Below are positions 46,027 through 59,300 of a stretch of 64,000 nt of DNA, piece by piece (within the stretch, counting starts at the first letter, position 1; each line of letters begins with the position of its first letter). A program made the translations under genes and the position numbers. Under the pieces are notes generated by a model. The model was not told where the DNA came from and did not search any database. It saw nothing but the letters and a program-made list of their open reading frames with translations. Source of the stretch: Chaetomium olivaceum (Eukaryota > Ascomycota > Sordariomycetes > Sordariales > Chaetomiaceae); contig JAYWVB010000028.1 of assembly GCA_039881045.1 (NCBI GenBank), forward strand, positions 363,645 through 427,644, given 5' to 3'.

Positions 46027-49000
46027 GTTGGCTGCACATCTTGTCACTTGTGCACTTCGGCTTGTTGTGGCGTCGTTAACAAAAAGGGGGCGGTGGTTTG
46101 CGGACTGGTGGCTGGCTGGCGCTATGTGTTGGGGCCGATCTCTCGGTTTAATCACAAGGTTTTATGCGCTTCTGGGAGTTGGAAACGGGAGCAGACTTGG
46201 GTCAGGTTCTGGAGGTTTTCAACATGACTTCGTATTTATTTAGTTGCTCCTTATGGGAACGGTCACTTTCTCGCGATATATTTTAATGCCCCAGGGGCCA
46301 TAGGGCAGGTGCAAACCCAGTTGTTTGAGAATACAAGTACCCATTCAAACCCATCTTGAGTACCTTCAAGGTTCCACTCCAAGACCTCATGCACACTGAC
46401 AGGATGGCATCACGGCAACGTCGGCATCCTAACCTGTCAGACAACTCGAGGTGGGTGACGCCAAAATGCTACCATATATGCGACCCGCCGTAGGCATAGA
46501 GGTGAGCAGTGAGCTCAAAATGCAGCCTTTCAATCCCCTTCTTCTCCTCAGTTTCTCCGTTTTGCCTTGGTCATATTCGCTCTACGCGGAGCCAATTCGC
46601 GGCATCTGGCTGGCTCACACAGACGTTGCACTCAACGTGCGAGTGCGCGAGGATGATACTATGGGTAACGTTCCAAGGATCGTGTGCTGCCAGACAAGTC
46701 ATGTGCCACGCTGGCCATGCGGGCTGGGTTCGACCATCTGAATCACAACCACGGCAATGTCGGCCCGCCACTGAGGGATGCCGGCAGCTTTGTGTCTAGG
46801 ACCGAACCGATCGGACAATGCGGTTTCCCGTCCCGATCGATCACGGCTTTTGTAGCTAGGAACCTGCGTCTCAGACTTTGTGGGCCGGTGTAGTCTTGGA
46901 AAGGGGCAAACTCGGCCGAGCGGTTGGGAAGATGGGGCCGCGGAGAACTGGCCTTTGAAGTCAGCAATGCTGGAACCCGCTACATGACGGAGGAGGGATG
47001 ACGGCTCCAGGAACAACGCATGTAAAGCCAGGGACAACGCCGGACAAACCACCACGGCTGCTTGGATATGTCGCAACTATCTTGTGGTGGGGATTATTGG
47101 GAGTGTTGTCTGTTCGAAGAAGAGTTAGTGCATGTCACAGTGTCGGCCTAAATAATAGCAAAGAAGGAGATGACAGAGCGGTTTGTGGGCTTTATCTTGG
47201 CTCGGTTTTGGTGACACCATCGCTTCTGTTTTGTTTCCGTATGGTAGTGTTGTAGCCTGCACCTACCGTAGTACAACGGATCGTGTGTCTCAGGATTTAC
47301 CGGGCGTCGGTTCAGTTTTGGTAAATACATGGCTTGTAATCCCACCTCTTCCCTCGCTATCTGCCGGCATGGTGGATGGGCATGGTTAGGAGGAAACCGG
47401 GCGATGGACAAAGTCGTGCGCCAACGAAATGGGAAGTGATGAGCACAGCATGATGTCTCGCCTTGGCAGATGATGCCGTATAACTGTTGGGACAGGATCG
47501 TAATCGAGTGTATGGCAACAGAGTCAATGAGATGGAGCGGTTGCAGTGCGATGCGGCAGATTGACGGGAGCTGTGTTCTTTGCGACGCGCGATGGATCGG
47601 TCGTGCCCCCTCTCTTGTCTTTCTGGTCGGCCACACGGTTTGTACTGTGGTATGCTGCACCGAGATGGTGTCCACCTCCTTTTGCGTTGTGTCACCGCGA
47701 CTGCCAGCGGTCTTCCCTGGACTTCTGGAGACCACACAGTCCAACACATGGTTTCGTCAGGCTGCCAATGTTCTCGGCGGAGCTGTTAGGTCTTGACACG
47801 ACCCAGTGAGGATTTTGGTTGGGCTCTGCTTACCTGGCCGGTCAGCCACAAATGCGACAAGTTGACAGAGGTGTGATGGCGACGGTGGAGGATGCGGATG
47901 TTGTGTCACCACTGTGGCAACAGGGAGGAAGAGACATTGCCGGGGATGCAGGTTGCAGCGGTTGCAGCCAAATCGGCCGGGCCCTTTGCGCGGCCGCTCT
48001 TCGTTTCTTTCCTCGGTGGATATTCAGAGCCTGACTGTGATCGGCTGCAAGGACGGTTTCGGAAGACCGTTCGGCTGGGCCCAGGCGAGGCAGGGATGTC
48101 TGAAAGGGGGATCTTTGCCGTGTCTGATTTCGAGGTTGACAACAACTGAACAGACCACAGTGACTGACCACAGTTAATGATCGGCCGAGATGGCCGGCTT
48201 CTTGGCGCTGCAAGCCATACGGCATGCCGCAGCGCTCCAGCGAGATGAGGCGAGCAGCCTACGGTGGTTACTCGCCAACTGTTATGCAGGGGTTCCGGTA
48301 GCTGCAGGTGGACAGGCTGTCTTCACCGAAATCAAAATGTGGGAAGTTGTCCACTTCACCCCTTCCGCATCCCGCATTCGTACCAGACGGGCTCGGCATG
48401 GCGGTATTTGTTACTGTTTACATTTCGGCCCGTCCCTGGTCGTTCTAGACGGCCTGGGAGGGTAATCGGGTAGCTCGGCAAACAAAGCGCGCTGTTTAAC
48501 CCGCCAGGACGCTGCCGGCCTGGGGTTTGTGGCTCGGCTACTCGGACAAGGCGAGTCTGTGGTTGTACATACTTCGTAGCGTGTGCTGGCAAAATGACAA
48601 GGCTCGTATGTCCCATCTGTTTGATATTATGCGATTGGCGTCTAAGTTGGGCCGCAGTGGTATCATTGTCCTGCTTGTTTGTCCCCAAAGGGAAGCCACC
48701 GCAAGGACTTGCACAGTTGCAGGCTATCTTGCCCTCGGTGAGTCATTTAAAACCCCAGTTGCAGGAAAGAGACCAAGACTGCGGCCAGAAAAGAGAAAGG
48801 AAGGCAACCACAACCGGGAGTATGGCCTGTTCACCGCTTCGTGCCGCCTCTTTGACCCCTGTCCACCAGCTGAGGCTATAAGGCTGTATCATAATGCAAA
48901 TTCCAAATACGTCCACAATTCAATATCAGGTGTTCGCAAACTGTCATTGTGCCTTCCCAAAGTCCCTGTCTGGTTGTGGTCCGAGTTTTGGGCAACATTC

Positions 49001-49210
49001 GATTTCTGAGTTCAAATTATCAAAACCCTTGCCCTCTCCGAGTCTGCTACCATATCTCCCAAGACCAGAACTTGCATTTAAGTTGTTGAATCCTTTTCTC
49101 CCGGACCACAACCACACCCTTGTTTCAGATAAGAGAACAATCACCAGCGCTCTTCACAACCCCTACAACAACATTTCCCACCAAGTCACGTCAACAAAAT
49201 CAACTCGCAA
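46027..49210. other. 3.2 kb intergenic stretch, no gene seen
   Basis: No gene is supported. Several open frames of 80-200 codons overlap on both strands (for example around 47150-47800 and 47840-48225) and have no recognisable domains. The part nearest 49210 is the AC-rich leader of the small Cys-rich gene. Confidence 0.5.
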
Positions 49211-49643
49211 ATGCCTGACAATACCAAAAACGTCAACATGTCCGCCAAGGAGTCGGAGCAGTCCCCGATCACCACCGTCAATGCGGCGGCGGCGATGGAT
49301 GTCAAGTCAAACATGGCCACGGGGTCCACATCCCATCGCCAGATGTGCGAGGGGGCTTACTTTTGCGAGTGCTGTCTCTGGTACGTATGATTATGTCTCT
49401 TGACGCCCTTTGCCGCTGCCGTCCTTGCGCAGGTTCCGTTTCCGCCCTGGCGTTGCCCATCACACTGTGGGCTTTCCACATTTTTGGGACGAGGGAAGAT
49501 AAAGGCAACCGCTTGATTGCTTATTTGTCTTTGCATTGTTTGACCTTGCTCTTCCATCTGCTAATACCGTCTTGATCAGCATATGCGGCGCGTCGGTCGA
49601 GTACCCTGGCGACGTTTGCTACGTCTGTAGCAAGTACCATTGA
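49211..49643 (+). CDS. Small cysteine-rich protein, 77 residues
   Basis: Not recognised. Exon 1 is 49211-49380 and begins MPDNTKNVNMSAKESEQS. The intron is 49381-49579 (GTACGT..CAG, 199 bp). Exon 2 is 49580-49643 with TGA at 49641. Splicing creates one frame of 234 bases with a C-terminal cluster of nine cysteines: CEGAYFCECCLC, ICG, then DVCYVCSKYH. The cysteines fall on both sides of the splice, which is the main support for this model. The N-terminal 45 residues are polar and disordered-looking. There is no signal peptide, so zinc binding inside the cell is more likely than secretion; metallothionein-like metal binding is another possibility. An earlier acceptor near 49435 would give a different, Cys-poor tail. 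Confidence 0.55.
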
Positions 49644-51563
49644 GCATAGCCTCGCGGTTCTGGTCTCGTCTAAGCATGGCTATGGGCTTTAAGAAAGCAA
49701 GGTCATTGGGCGGAAAGGCATTGCGTGAGACGGGACACATGGCACGGCGTGGGGTAGGTTAAAAGGGATCACTGCACCAAGCCCAGAGGCAACAAATTGA
49801 AGGGATAAGCCTTCCAATGTACCAGCGCCACAATAATGACGATACCCCGTAACATTCTTTACCGTTTCAAGGCGTGATTCTGTAATGGGGATTCCTAGGC
49901 TTTTCCTCTTGAGGCCACGACACGATGAGTCTCCCACAAGATGACCCTTGTTCATGGTTCAACTCTCCCGAAAACAGACTGCACGCCAGGAAGTATTGTA
50001 CTTCTTTTCAATTGTTACGATGAAACAGTTATACGGGGTTAACCCTCCGGGTTGCTTTGTAAACTGCCATTAAATCCCGGCGGCTCGTTGCACGGAACAA
50101 ATACCGCTCTTCGGTTTTCTGTGGGTGGAGAAAGGACCAGGGCTGGTGGTGACTGGCGACTGTCCGAGTGCATTTACGGTTGCAATAAATATATCTATCC
50201 TCCATCACAGACATTAAGCGGGAGTGCTTATATCTTTCTGTGATGTCACCATAATGATGGGTCGATGTATTAGCAATCGGACATCGCGGAGGCTTTGTAT
50301 GCACCGGTCTATCCCAACTGCAATCTGTTGACGGCGCTTGGCTTGGACAAGATGTGGTTTATCTTGTTTTCCCGCCCAGATTTCCTTCCGAGAAGCGTCC
50401 GGAGGGCACAGGATGGAACCTGGCTAGAAGCAAAGACACTGTACACCAAGAACTACAGTGAAACGTGTGATCTAACTCCGGAGAAGGCGAACACCAGCCT
50501 AACAGCTGCTTCGCGTTACGGAAGAGCGGGACTTCTAGAGGACGGGTTCTGTCGAATCTATCACTCGCAAACCGGGTCTAGGTCGAGTGGGGATGGACCC
50601 AATCATGGCCATCAAATCATGACGCCTTTGTTCGGGATATGTTTCCGCATTCTCTATCGCCGTTGAGGGGTTGATAGCTTCGGATTATCGTGGGACGGAC
50701 GAGTGATTCTGAACCTTGGTTGGCTGGGCCTATATCCCAAACAGGCCTGGAGCCTAGGTCCAGTCCGGTCATCAGAAGCCAGAACTTATATTTAAAAGAA
50801 TGTTCTCACCTGGGACAGTAGCTCTGTTCTCAGTCCACTTACTTGTTCTCAACGGCCTTTACTTCTCCGAAGATCAGCTGGCCAGCCTGCACCCGTTCAA
50901 GACCTTGGGCGGGATATGTACGAAGGAGAGGCTCCAAACAGACCGCGTGCCGCAGTCTCCTTATACCAATCCACCTTGCTCTCCAGGCAACAAGGATAAG
51001 GGGAAGAAGACGAGGAGTGCTCGACATATGATGATGATTGGCGAGGCCGCAAATGCAACTTCTTTGGGGCATGCGAGCTTGCTTACTATGTACAACCAAC
51101 GGACCAGCGAGGTGGAACATTACAGCATCTATTGCGCTGGCTGCGAAATTGCGTATAAGAACGCAGTGAGACATCCCGCGAGCTGGAGGAAGGGTTTAGG
51201 TCTTTCACGTCGGGAAACAAGGATGGGGTAATGGATCTGGAGGATATGTGTATAAATAAGTACAGCTGCCGGTTCGATGCAACGCCCCGTACAGAGGACC
51301 GATCCGCCCGTCCTGGCTCTCAGCCTGAGGAACGGGAGTCTGGAAGCGGAAGGCGGGGTTGCGGAGCTGGCGGCTGAGCATCGTACCACCCTCGAGCCAT
51401 TCAATGCAGGGGATTTCTTCAATGATTGACGTCGTCCTTTGCCCCAGCTCCCATCCCGCTCATACGAGACTTCAGACTTCCACATTTTACAAAGCATCCC
51501 AGTGATCCCACGTAGCCAACCACCACCACAACCACACCAACTGGCAACACCCACGCCAACAAA
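49644..51563. other. 1.9 kb intergenic stretch, no gene seen
   Basis: No gene is supported. A 143-codon frame at 50800-51231 starts with a hydrophobic segment but has no other protein-like property. The last 150 bases before 51564 are a C/A-rich leader for the dehydrogenase. Confidence 0.5.
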
Positions 51564-52670
51564 ATGAACCTCGCCGTTTTCTCCGCCAAGCCCTACGACC
51601 GCGAATACCTGACCCTCGCCAACAGCACCCTCTCCGCCTCCTCCTCCACCCCGCCCTCCACCCACACGGGCCACACCACCACCACCACCACCACCACCAC
51701 CCACACCCTCACCTTCCACGACTTCCCGCTCACCCCAGAAACCGCCCCCCTCGCCCACGGCGCCGACGCCGTCTGCGTCTTCGTCAACGACATCCTCTCC
51801 GCCCCCGTGCTCGAGACGCTGCACGCGGGCGGCACGCGCGCCGTGTTCCTGCGCTGCGCGGGGTACAACAGCGTGGACCTGCCGGCGGCGGAGCGGCTGG
51901 GGCTGGCGGTGGCGAATGTGCCCGCCTACGCGCCCGAGGCGGTGGCCGAGTTTGCCGCGGCGCTGCTGCAGACGCTGAACCGCCGCACGCACCGCGCGTA
52001 TAACAGGGTGCGGGAGGGGAACTTTAGCCTGGATTATAGCCTGATGGGGCGGGACGTTGCGGGGCAAGACGGTGGGCGTGGTGGGGACGGGCAGGATTGG
52101 CGTGGCGTTTGCGCGGATCATGGGCATGGGGTTTGGGTGCCGCGTGTTGGCGTATGATCCGTTTCCGGCAGAGGGGTTTGCCGAGTTAGGGGAGTATGTG
52201 AGCTTGGAGCGGTTGTTGGGGGAGAGTGACTTTGTCAGTCTGCATTGTCCGCTGACGGAGGAGACGAGGCATGTTATCAATGGGGAGACGCTGGGGATGA
52301 TGAAGAAGGGGGCGATGCTGATCAACACGTCGCGGGGGGGTTGGTCAAGACGGAGAGTGTGATCGCTGCGCTCAAGAGCAAGCACCTCGGTGGGTTGGCA
52401 CTGGACGTCTACGAGGCGGAGGCTGCGCTGTTCTATCAGGACCACAGCGCCGAGATCATCCAGGACGACGAGTTGATGCGTCTGATGACGTTCCCCAACG
52501 TCGTGGTGTGCGGCCATCAGGCGTTCTTTACCGAGGAGGCACTGACCGAGATTGCCGAGTGCACGATGCGGAACCTTGATGACTTCTATAACAGGATACC
52601 CTGTAAGAATGCGCTCGTCAAGGAGGGCCATGTGCTGGCTCGGCGGGAGTCATTGCCGGTTCGGATCTGA
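51564..52670 (+). CDS. D-lactate dehydrogenase-like D-2-hydroxyacid dehydrogenase
   Basis: Cytosolic NAD-dependent enzyme interconverting pyruvate and D-lactate or similar 2-hydroxyacids. The N-terminus reads MNLAVFSAKPYDREYL. The substrate domain has CAGYNSVDLPAAERLG and NVPAYAPEAVAEFA. The nucleotide fold has GVVGTGRIG followed by YDPFP, where the Asp favours NAD. Catalytic residues are seen as Arg in NTSRGG, Glu in DVYEAEA and His in VCGHQAFFTEEAL. Two frame breaks occur: an extra base near 52054 (GRD then RGKTVGV) and one base missing in the G7 run at 52334-52340. They cancel, leaving 368 residues, close to the family length. An (ACC)9 repeat encodes nine threonines near residue 40, where relatives have a short loop. 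There are no introns. The gene is convergent with the dynamin-like gene. Confidence 0.9.
51675..51701 (+). repeat. (ACC)9 coding microsatellite
   Basis: Nine ACC codons in frame give poly-threonine in the N-terminal part of the D-2-hydroxyacid dehydrogenase. Such repeats are length-variable, so this position could differ between strains. Confidence 0.9.
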
Positions 52671-52892
52671 TGCTTGACGGGACAGATGCTTGTTGGGTGA
52701 ATATTTGCTGTTGTTTTAGGGCTTGTTGACAGGTGGTTGGCTATTTAGTCCTCATGTATTGTTACGATTGTAATGACCGGATATGACGGCAGGTATATGG
52801 AATTGTATTTGACTGCGATAACCTCTATGATACGCCCGAGACGCCAAACCCAAGTGAACGCCCCCAGAGAAACCTCCAACCTAAACGAGCCC

Positions 52893-55539
52893 TTAAAGTA
52901 TCCGCCCGGGCTTCCTCCCCTGCCGCCTCGCGGTCTCATACTCAACCGCCTCCGCTGGGTAGGGGTTGTTGCTCGCGTACGCATTCGCGTAGTATCCCTC
53001 AGGCGCCATCGCCGAGGGCTGGCTCGCCCGTGATGCCGCACGGGGAGGCGTGGGTGCGTACGCTTGGGCGCTCTGGCCGGCCCCGTCTTCCGTCCGCACC
53101 TTGCCCGGCCTGGGCGGTGGCGGAGGAGGAGGCGCTTGTTGTGGGGCTCGCGAAGCCGCGTAGCCGTCGTCCAGGGTTCGGTCCGGGCTCGGCGGGTTGT
53201 CCGGCCTTGCCTGGGGGTAGGCGTGGGTGGGGGTTGGGAGGGTGGCTGGCGATGGCTGGGAGTATTGCGGGTTGCTGGTGGTGTCGAAGGTTCGAGTCGA
53301 GATGTGTGGCGGCGCCTGGGCTTCTTCGTTCGAGAGCGGCCGTGACTTTCGTGAGATACGGTTTGCCGACGAGCTCGGGCGGTGCCTGGCGGGAGATATT
53401 GTCTCATTGAATCTAGCTTCGTCGTCGTCCTCGGAAGAAGTATCCTCGACGTCGCTCGTGCCATCTTCGGCACACTGTTGGAAGAATGAGTTATGTCCTG
53501 CAAAGGTGGGACGAGGATAACTTACTGCTCTCAACTCCTTCCGCATGGCGAGGCCCGCGCATATCTCCTTGGCTTCCTCGATAGCCTTCTTCTGCACCCG
53601 GAGCGTCTGCCTTCTGTCCCTCGTCTCCTTGTTCTCGGCCGCGATAGCCTCAATGACCTCCGTGCTCAGACCCAGTACCTCGACCGAGTTGAAGATGCTG
53701 TACATGCCCTGAAGGAGGTGGCGCTCAACGACTTGGGTGATGGTGTTCCTGATAAACGTCTTGGCAGCCAACTCATAGTAGATGAGCATCTTCTCCAGAA
53801 CCTCCTCAGCCTCGGAAAAGGTCGCGCCATCTTTGGACGAGCTGACGTGCCAGCTTCTCAAACGCTCCTCGTATTCCGGGTCGTAAGGTTGGACCTCGAG
53901 GTTCATGTCCTCCATGAGGAGATCCAGTTCGTGTTGAGCCTTCGCCATCAGCGCCTTCATATGAGGTTCCAGGAAGTAGCGCCGGAGCGGTTCTCGCATG
54001 CGTTTTGGCCAGGCATAGTCGATCAGCTCGCCCAGAAACTCGTTACAAACGACGCCGAGATTGTCCTTGTGCTCTTGGGCGAGCTTCGGCCAGTTCTCGG
54101 AATAGCTTTGGAAGAGCATGTAGACGGCCCTCGGCTTCGGGTCCATAGGGAACTCGGACCCACGGATCTGGCGTAGTAGCATCTCGACTTCCTGCTTCAC
54201 AAATTCTCGCTTGGCGCTGTTTTCTGGAGGCGACTCCCCTGGCGCAAGCGTGGCCGACGGCGAGAAGGTAAACTTGCGGCCGTGGGCCCGGATCCTGGTA
54301 GAGAAACGGTCATTTTCCTCGGTGGCGCGGGCGCGCAGGTTTTGGGCCGGGGTTCCCCTTGGGTCGGCGGTTACGCGGAAGAAGTTCTTCTTGGGAGGGT
54401 TCTTGTAGAAACCGTAGACGGCGGGAATGACGAGCTCCTTGGAGGAAGAAAAGAGTTCAACCAGCTCGGTGCGCATCTCCTCGGGGGTATCCTTGGCGTC
54501 GCCGAGACTCTTGAGTTGGTTCGGCTTCGCAGTCATCGAGGGCCTTCTGGATCTGCTTGCGGAGAACATGAACATGCTTCCCGATATGTTGTTGAAGCTG
54601 TGTGCTGAGCTTCCGCATCAATGCACCGGCGCCACAGATGGACGACGGGACAGAGCTCCATTTTCCGCTGTTGAAGAAGACGGCCTCACCACGTCGGCGG
54701 TCTTCAGCCGTCGGCCAGGGCTGGCCGGGCTCGCGGGGGCCTGGGTTCAGCAAGACGTACCAGCCAAGCTTGAAGTCGTTGCGTTTGTCCTTGTTCTTGA
54801 CGAGGTCAATGAACTTATCCTCTAAGCCGATCGACTCGGTGAGGTCAGGCTTCGTCAGGACTCCGATGGTACGGGACCCGTTGGGGTCGAAGTGGCGAGC
54901 CTTTGTCAAGATCGGGGCTTGAACGTAGTCTGAGTTACCGCCCACCACGGCAAGAATGATGGTCCGGGGGCTCTTCATGTAACGGTCAGAGAGGGACTCG
55001 ATGGTCCTGATGTCCTCCAGAGACTGGTCGTTGTTGGCGTTCCGGACTAGCCCTGGCAAGTCGACCAACGTTAAAAGCGGCATATCCGGGCCCCGTTTCT
55101 CGACGACGAGGATGTCGCGGGCGGCGAAGCGGCCAGGGATGTTCTTGGGGGCGATCAGTTCGACGGCACTCCTCATCATCTGCTCAAAGGGCATTCCTGT
55201 GTTGACGGTTCCGCCAAACTGGCTCAACCTCTCCTGCTCGGGAAAGCTGCGTTTCTTGTCTGGGATCACAGAGACAGTGATGCTGGCCTGGGGCGCCCTC
55301 CGAAGGCGGATCTCGGTCGCAAACCTGGTGCAGGCGCCCGCATCTCGTGGAAAGGGGGTGCCAGTGATAGCCTCTAGCACAGAGCTCTTCCCGGCGCTCT
55401 GATCACCGACGACGACGATTTGGGGTAGCTTGACATTGTCGAGTTGAGCAAACTGCAGCTTGTCGATCAAGTCGAGGAGGGCACGTTGCTCTCCGGCGAG
55501 CTCCTGAGCATCGACGGCGAGCTCGAGGCGTGTGACCAT
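52893..55539 (-). CDS. Dynamin-like (Mx-like) large GTPase
   Basis: Membrane-remodelling GTPase of the dynamin superfamily; fungal members of this Mx-like type are mostly uncharacterised. From the ATG at 55539, the G domain shows GDQSAGKS (residues 45-52, P-loop), the switch-I Thr in ACTRFATEI, DLPG (160-163) and TKPD (229-232). The middle and GED-like stalk regions follow (SENWPKLAQEHKDNLG, KTFIRNTITQVVERHLL, EDTSSEDDDEARF). Last comes a Pro/Ser-rich disordered tail ending GRKPGRIL. The intron is 53475-53525 (51 bp, GTAAGT..CAG). One frame break near 54522 (an extra base) separates the G domain from the stalk; removing it gives 864 residues. The next gene upstream on the same strand is the NLR, 0.8 kb away. 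Confidence 0.88.
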
Positions 55540-56372
55540 GGCGGGGAGGGGGTTATTGGTGTTACGACTTGGTGGATGGCACGGTGTGTCGATCCAAAAC
55601 AACTGGTCTTGACGAGGAGAAAAGGAGTCAGGGGAACAATTAAGAGTCTAAATAATAACACCTTGCTGGAGACAAGGAACTACGACAGTTGGGGTTTTAT
55701 GGAAGACGACTCCCAACGAAAAGAACAGTCAAGACTCAAATTGTGGCTGTGTGGGTTGCCACAGCTGGGCGTGTTCGACGCGTGCATGGCGTGGCCCCAA
55801 GGAAATGCGCATATTGACTTGCACAACATGGCTCAGCTTTTTAGTTCGCCTTGAACACCAGGCGTGGGAGAAAACAAGATGGCAGCCTTGTTGGTGTGGT
55901 CGTGTGGATGCTGAGCGACGCCCGGTGACGACGACAGACGAAGAAAGACCACGCGTCAGTGGATCGCCCAGCCTTTGGTGGCAAGTCAAGGAGCAGAAAG
56001 GGCTCTGATTGGCGTTCTAGGGAGGCCCCATACGCCCCACAGATGATTGGGGCACTTTTCCAGGCCGCCGACTTCCCCTTGCAGCAGGCTTTGAACCCGT
56101 CCATGACTTCCATCCCACTGCATAATACCTGATGTACATGTACGTACATACATCGAGTTTCCACCTACACAGTACGGTAGTTTGCTACTCGCCGACCATG
56201 GAGGGTTTTGTAGTCCAAGAGTGGGCGTAATTTCAAGGCTGAGGGCCGAATCCCGTATAGGCATGCGCTCAATGATGGAGAACCCGACCGAGGGCGCCTT
56301 TCAAGGCATGTCCCTAGGAGAAGGCGCAACAGTTCCAATTGGTAGGTTTTTTTTCTTATACAACCCTCTACT
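55540..56372. promoter_or_regulatory. Promoter region of the dynamin-like gene
   Basis: About 830 bp between the NLR stop and the dynamin-like start, both on the minus strand. No gene is supported. It should contain the NLR 3' flank and the GTPase promoter. Confidence 0.45.
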
Positions 56373-59300
56373 CTAAAACCGCGACCAGACATCAAGGTCA
56401 TCCTCTTTCTCGCTATCACTATCACTATCACTGTCACTTTTGCTCTCATTATCCGCCTCGGCCTGCGTCCTCCTCGCCTCCCGGTCCTCTGCCTCCTTCT
56501 TCCCCTCCTCGGTAAACAACATCACAACATGGCGCAAGTCTCTCGCAACAGCCACATCAATCGCCGTCCTCAAGGCCTCATCTTCCGCCCGTGGATCAAC
56601 ACCCAGCTCCATCAACCTCTTAAACAACCCCTCAAGATCCCAGCCCCATTTATGGCCCCCCTCAGCCGCAGCGTGCAGCAACGTTCGCCGGCGCACATCC
56701 ACGACCTGAAAGTCCGCACCCAGATCGATGAACACGTCCAGCGCCTCGCCCTTGGCCCCAACCACCCCCGCGAAAGCAAAGATAGGCGTCTCGCCAGCCG
56801 CATTGCGCACGTTGATGTCTAGACGCCCCGCCAACTCGCGGAGCAGCGCGGCGGCCGCTGCGACCTCTGTCTCGTCACCTACCAACCGCCGCGCGATGTA
56901 GTGCAGCGCCGAGTTGCCCGTTGTCGGTTCTGGCTCGGTTGGGTCGGCGCCGGCGGAGAGGAGGTGCTGGATCACAAACGGTGACGCCTGCGAGCGGTCC
57001 GCGTATGCGGCCAGCGCGAGGTGGAGCGGCGTGTGGCCTTGCTTGTCTCGGGCTGTGAGGGCGCCCGGACCGTCCCGTGTGAGGGCGGCGAAGGCGTTGC
57101 GGTGGGGCAAGTCGAACGGTCCGCGGAATGTGCAGAGCCAGTGTAGAGGGGTGCGGCCCTCGTCGTCGACGATGAGGGGGTCGGCCCCGACGTCGAGAAG
57201 GACGTGCACGACATCCGGCATCACCGTTGGTGGACGCTCGGGATAAGGACGGGGGCCCACATGGATATCGGGGCCCACCGGGATGAGAGGGATGCAAGCT
57301 GAGGCGAGGAGCGTCCGTCCGTGATGGCCCACGCGGTTGCAGTTCGCTTGAGATACCCCATGGAAGAAGCTGTGCATCAGACCACGATCCTCCACAATGC
57401 CTTGGAGAGCAAAGCTACCGTTCCGATAGGGCGCATAAGCATCGGCGCCGTGGGAAAGGACCAGGTCTATAATCGCCTGTTGCCGAGAGTTGAAGTCGAA
57501 TGCCAGATCCTCCGAGGTTGTGGGCCGCGCAGCTTCGTGAAGGGCGTAGCGTGGTTCTACCTCAGCGTTATCGTTTTGCTTTCTTTGCAGGGACGGTAGC
57601 CCATTCGGGTCGGAGCCGGCATCCAACAGCAACTTCACCATCGCCGGGTCCATCCACTCCCTAATGGCGCGTGTCAAGAGGCTAGGACAACCATCCACGC
57701 TCGCCCCATGTTCCAACAAAAGCTTGGTGACGCCGGGATGGTTCGAGATCTCAGGTGCCCAAGACCTACCCCACACATCCTTCGTCGTCTCCATGATCGC
57801 ATTGGCATTGGCCCCGTGTTTCAACAACACCCGCACCGTTTCTTCGCGCCAGGGTCCGCATGGTCTATCTCCATGGATAGCTGCAAGCAGCGGCGTCATG
57901 CCCATCTCGTTCCTAGCTTCGATATCCGGGCCTTTAGAGAGCAGGTACTCGAGCGCCTCGACATGCCAAAATGCGACGCCGCAAGCGAGTATGTGCAGCG
58001 CAGTCGCGCCCTGCAGCTTCGCCTCGTCGTAAACGGCGGCGTAGACGGCGTTCGCACCCACATCCACGCCTAGTTCCTCCACAAGCATCTGAACCATGTA
58101 CAACGACGGACGCTCTAGCTTGCAAGCGGTTGCGAGCAGCGTTTCACGGCTCCTTTTGCCCGTTTGCACGCGTCCATGGGCCTCGAGCTCGTCTACACTT
58201 CCACGAAAGTACGCCAGAAGCTCTGTGTGGCCCTGCCGTACAAGGTCCTGGAGGAAGGTGTGCTCACAAGGGCCCAGTTCGAGGATGTTCCCACCGAGTT
58301 CGGCATACTCCTTGATCGTGTCGTAGTCGCCATCTTCCAGTACGCCACGCAAGATTTCGATTGCGTCGCCGTTCTGCGGGTTGAGGTCTAAGATGTGCTG
58401 CCCACTGGTAATGAAGCGGGTTTCCTTCTGGAGCTGCACCCCCGACCCCGGGGAAGCCGCCCAGCGCCCCCGCCATCGAGGCAATGCGTTCGACGGTCCC
58501 GGACTCAATACATTTGCTTGTGCCTTTCGAGCCTCCTCGGCCGCCCGCTTTTTGTCTGTTGCCAAAGCAAAGTGTTTGGAATGTCTGTGACTGTCACGAG
58601 GTTCAGCGCCATGTGCAATCAGCCGGCGGACCAGCTCCCAGCAGTCCTTCTCCACTGCCATATCCAAGGGTGTCAACCTTCTCGGAGTTGTCTCATCTTC
58701 CCCAAGGACCTCAGCTTCGACGTTGGGATCTACCCCGGCGAGTTGTAGCATCCCAACGATGTTGCCCGCGTGTGGCCAGGGAGCATTAGTCTCAACCAGG
58801 GCATGTAGCGGAGACAGTCCTTTCTCATCCTGAGCTCGAGCGTCTGCCCCATTGCGCAATAAATCCCAGACAGCTTCCGGCTTCCAGCCCGACAGGCGTA
58901 GTGTATCGGCATCCTGCCGTCCCCGGGCAAGTTAACGCGCTTTTCGAGCACGTTTCGTTCACGATACTGGGTCAGAAGGAGCCCTAGAACACCAGCCTTT
59001 CCGTCCCGGGCGGCTACATGGAGCGGTGAGAGGCCACCATCTGTAACCACGGTCGGATCAGCTCCAGCCTTGATGAGTTTCCAGACAGCCGTTTCCCCAA
59101 GCGCCACAGCATAGTGCAATGGAGTAAAACCATCGACGTCCGGCTCGTTGACGTCGAGGTCACCAAATGCGGGAGTGGTGAGCACAATTTCTAGCATGTC
59201 CAAGTGGCCCGCGACGTGCAGAGCCGACTGGCCTCTTGCGTTCCTAACCACAGGCGGAGCCCGGCCCGGAGCAGGAATTGGAGCTCCTCCCGGGAATGGT

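Noticed and set aside
50800..51231. 143-codon frame with a hydrophobic start
   Set aside because: The hydrophobic segment is short and the rest is polar with no pattern. There is no splice or leader evidence, so it was not called a secreted protein.
51129..52631. 500-codon minus-strand open frame
   Set aside because: Antisense to the D-2-hydroxyacid dehydrogenase, with low-complexity Arg/Gly/Val sequence. The sense strand has clear catalytic motifs, so this is a shadow of GC-rich coding DNA.
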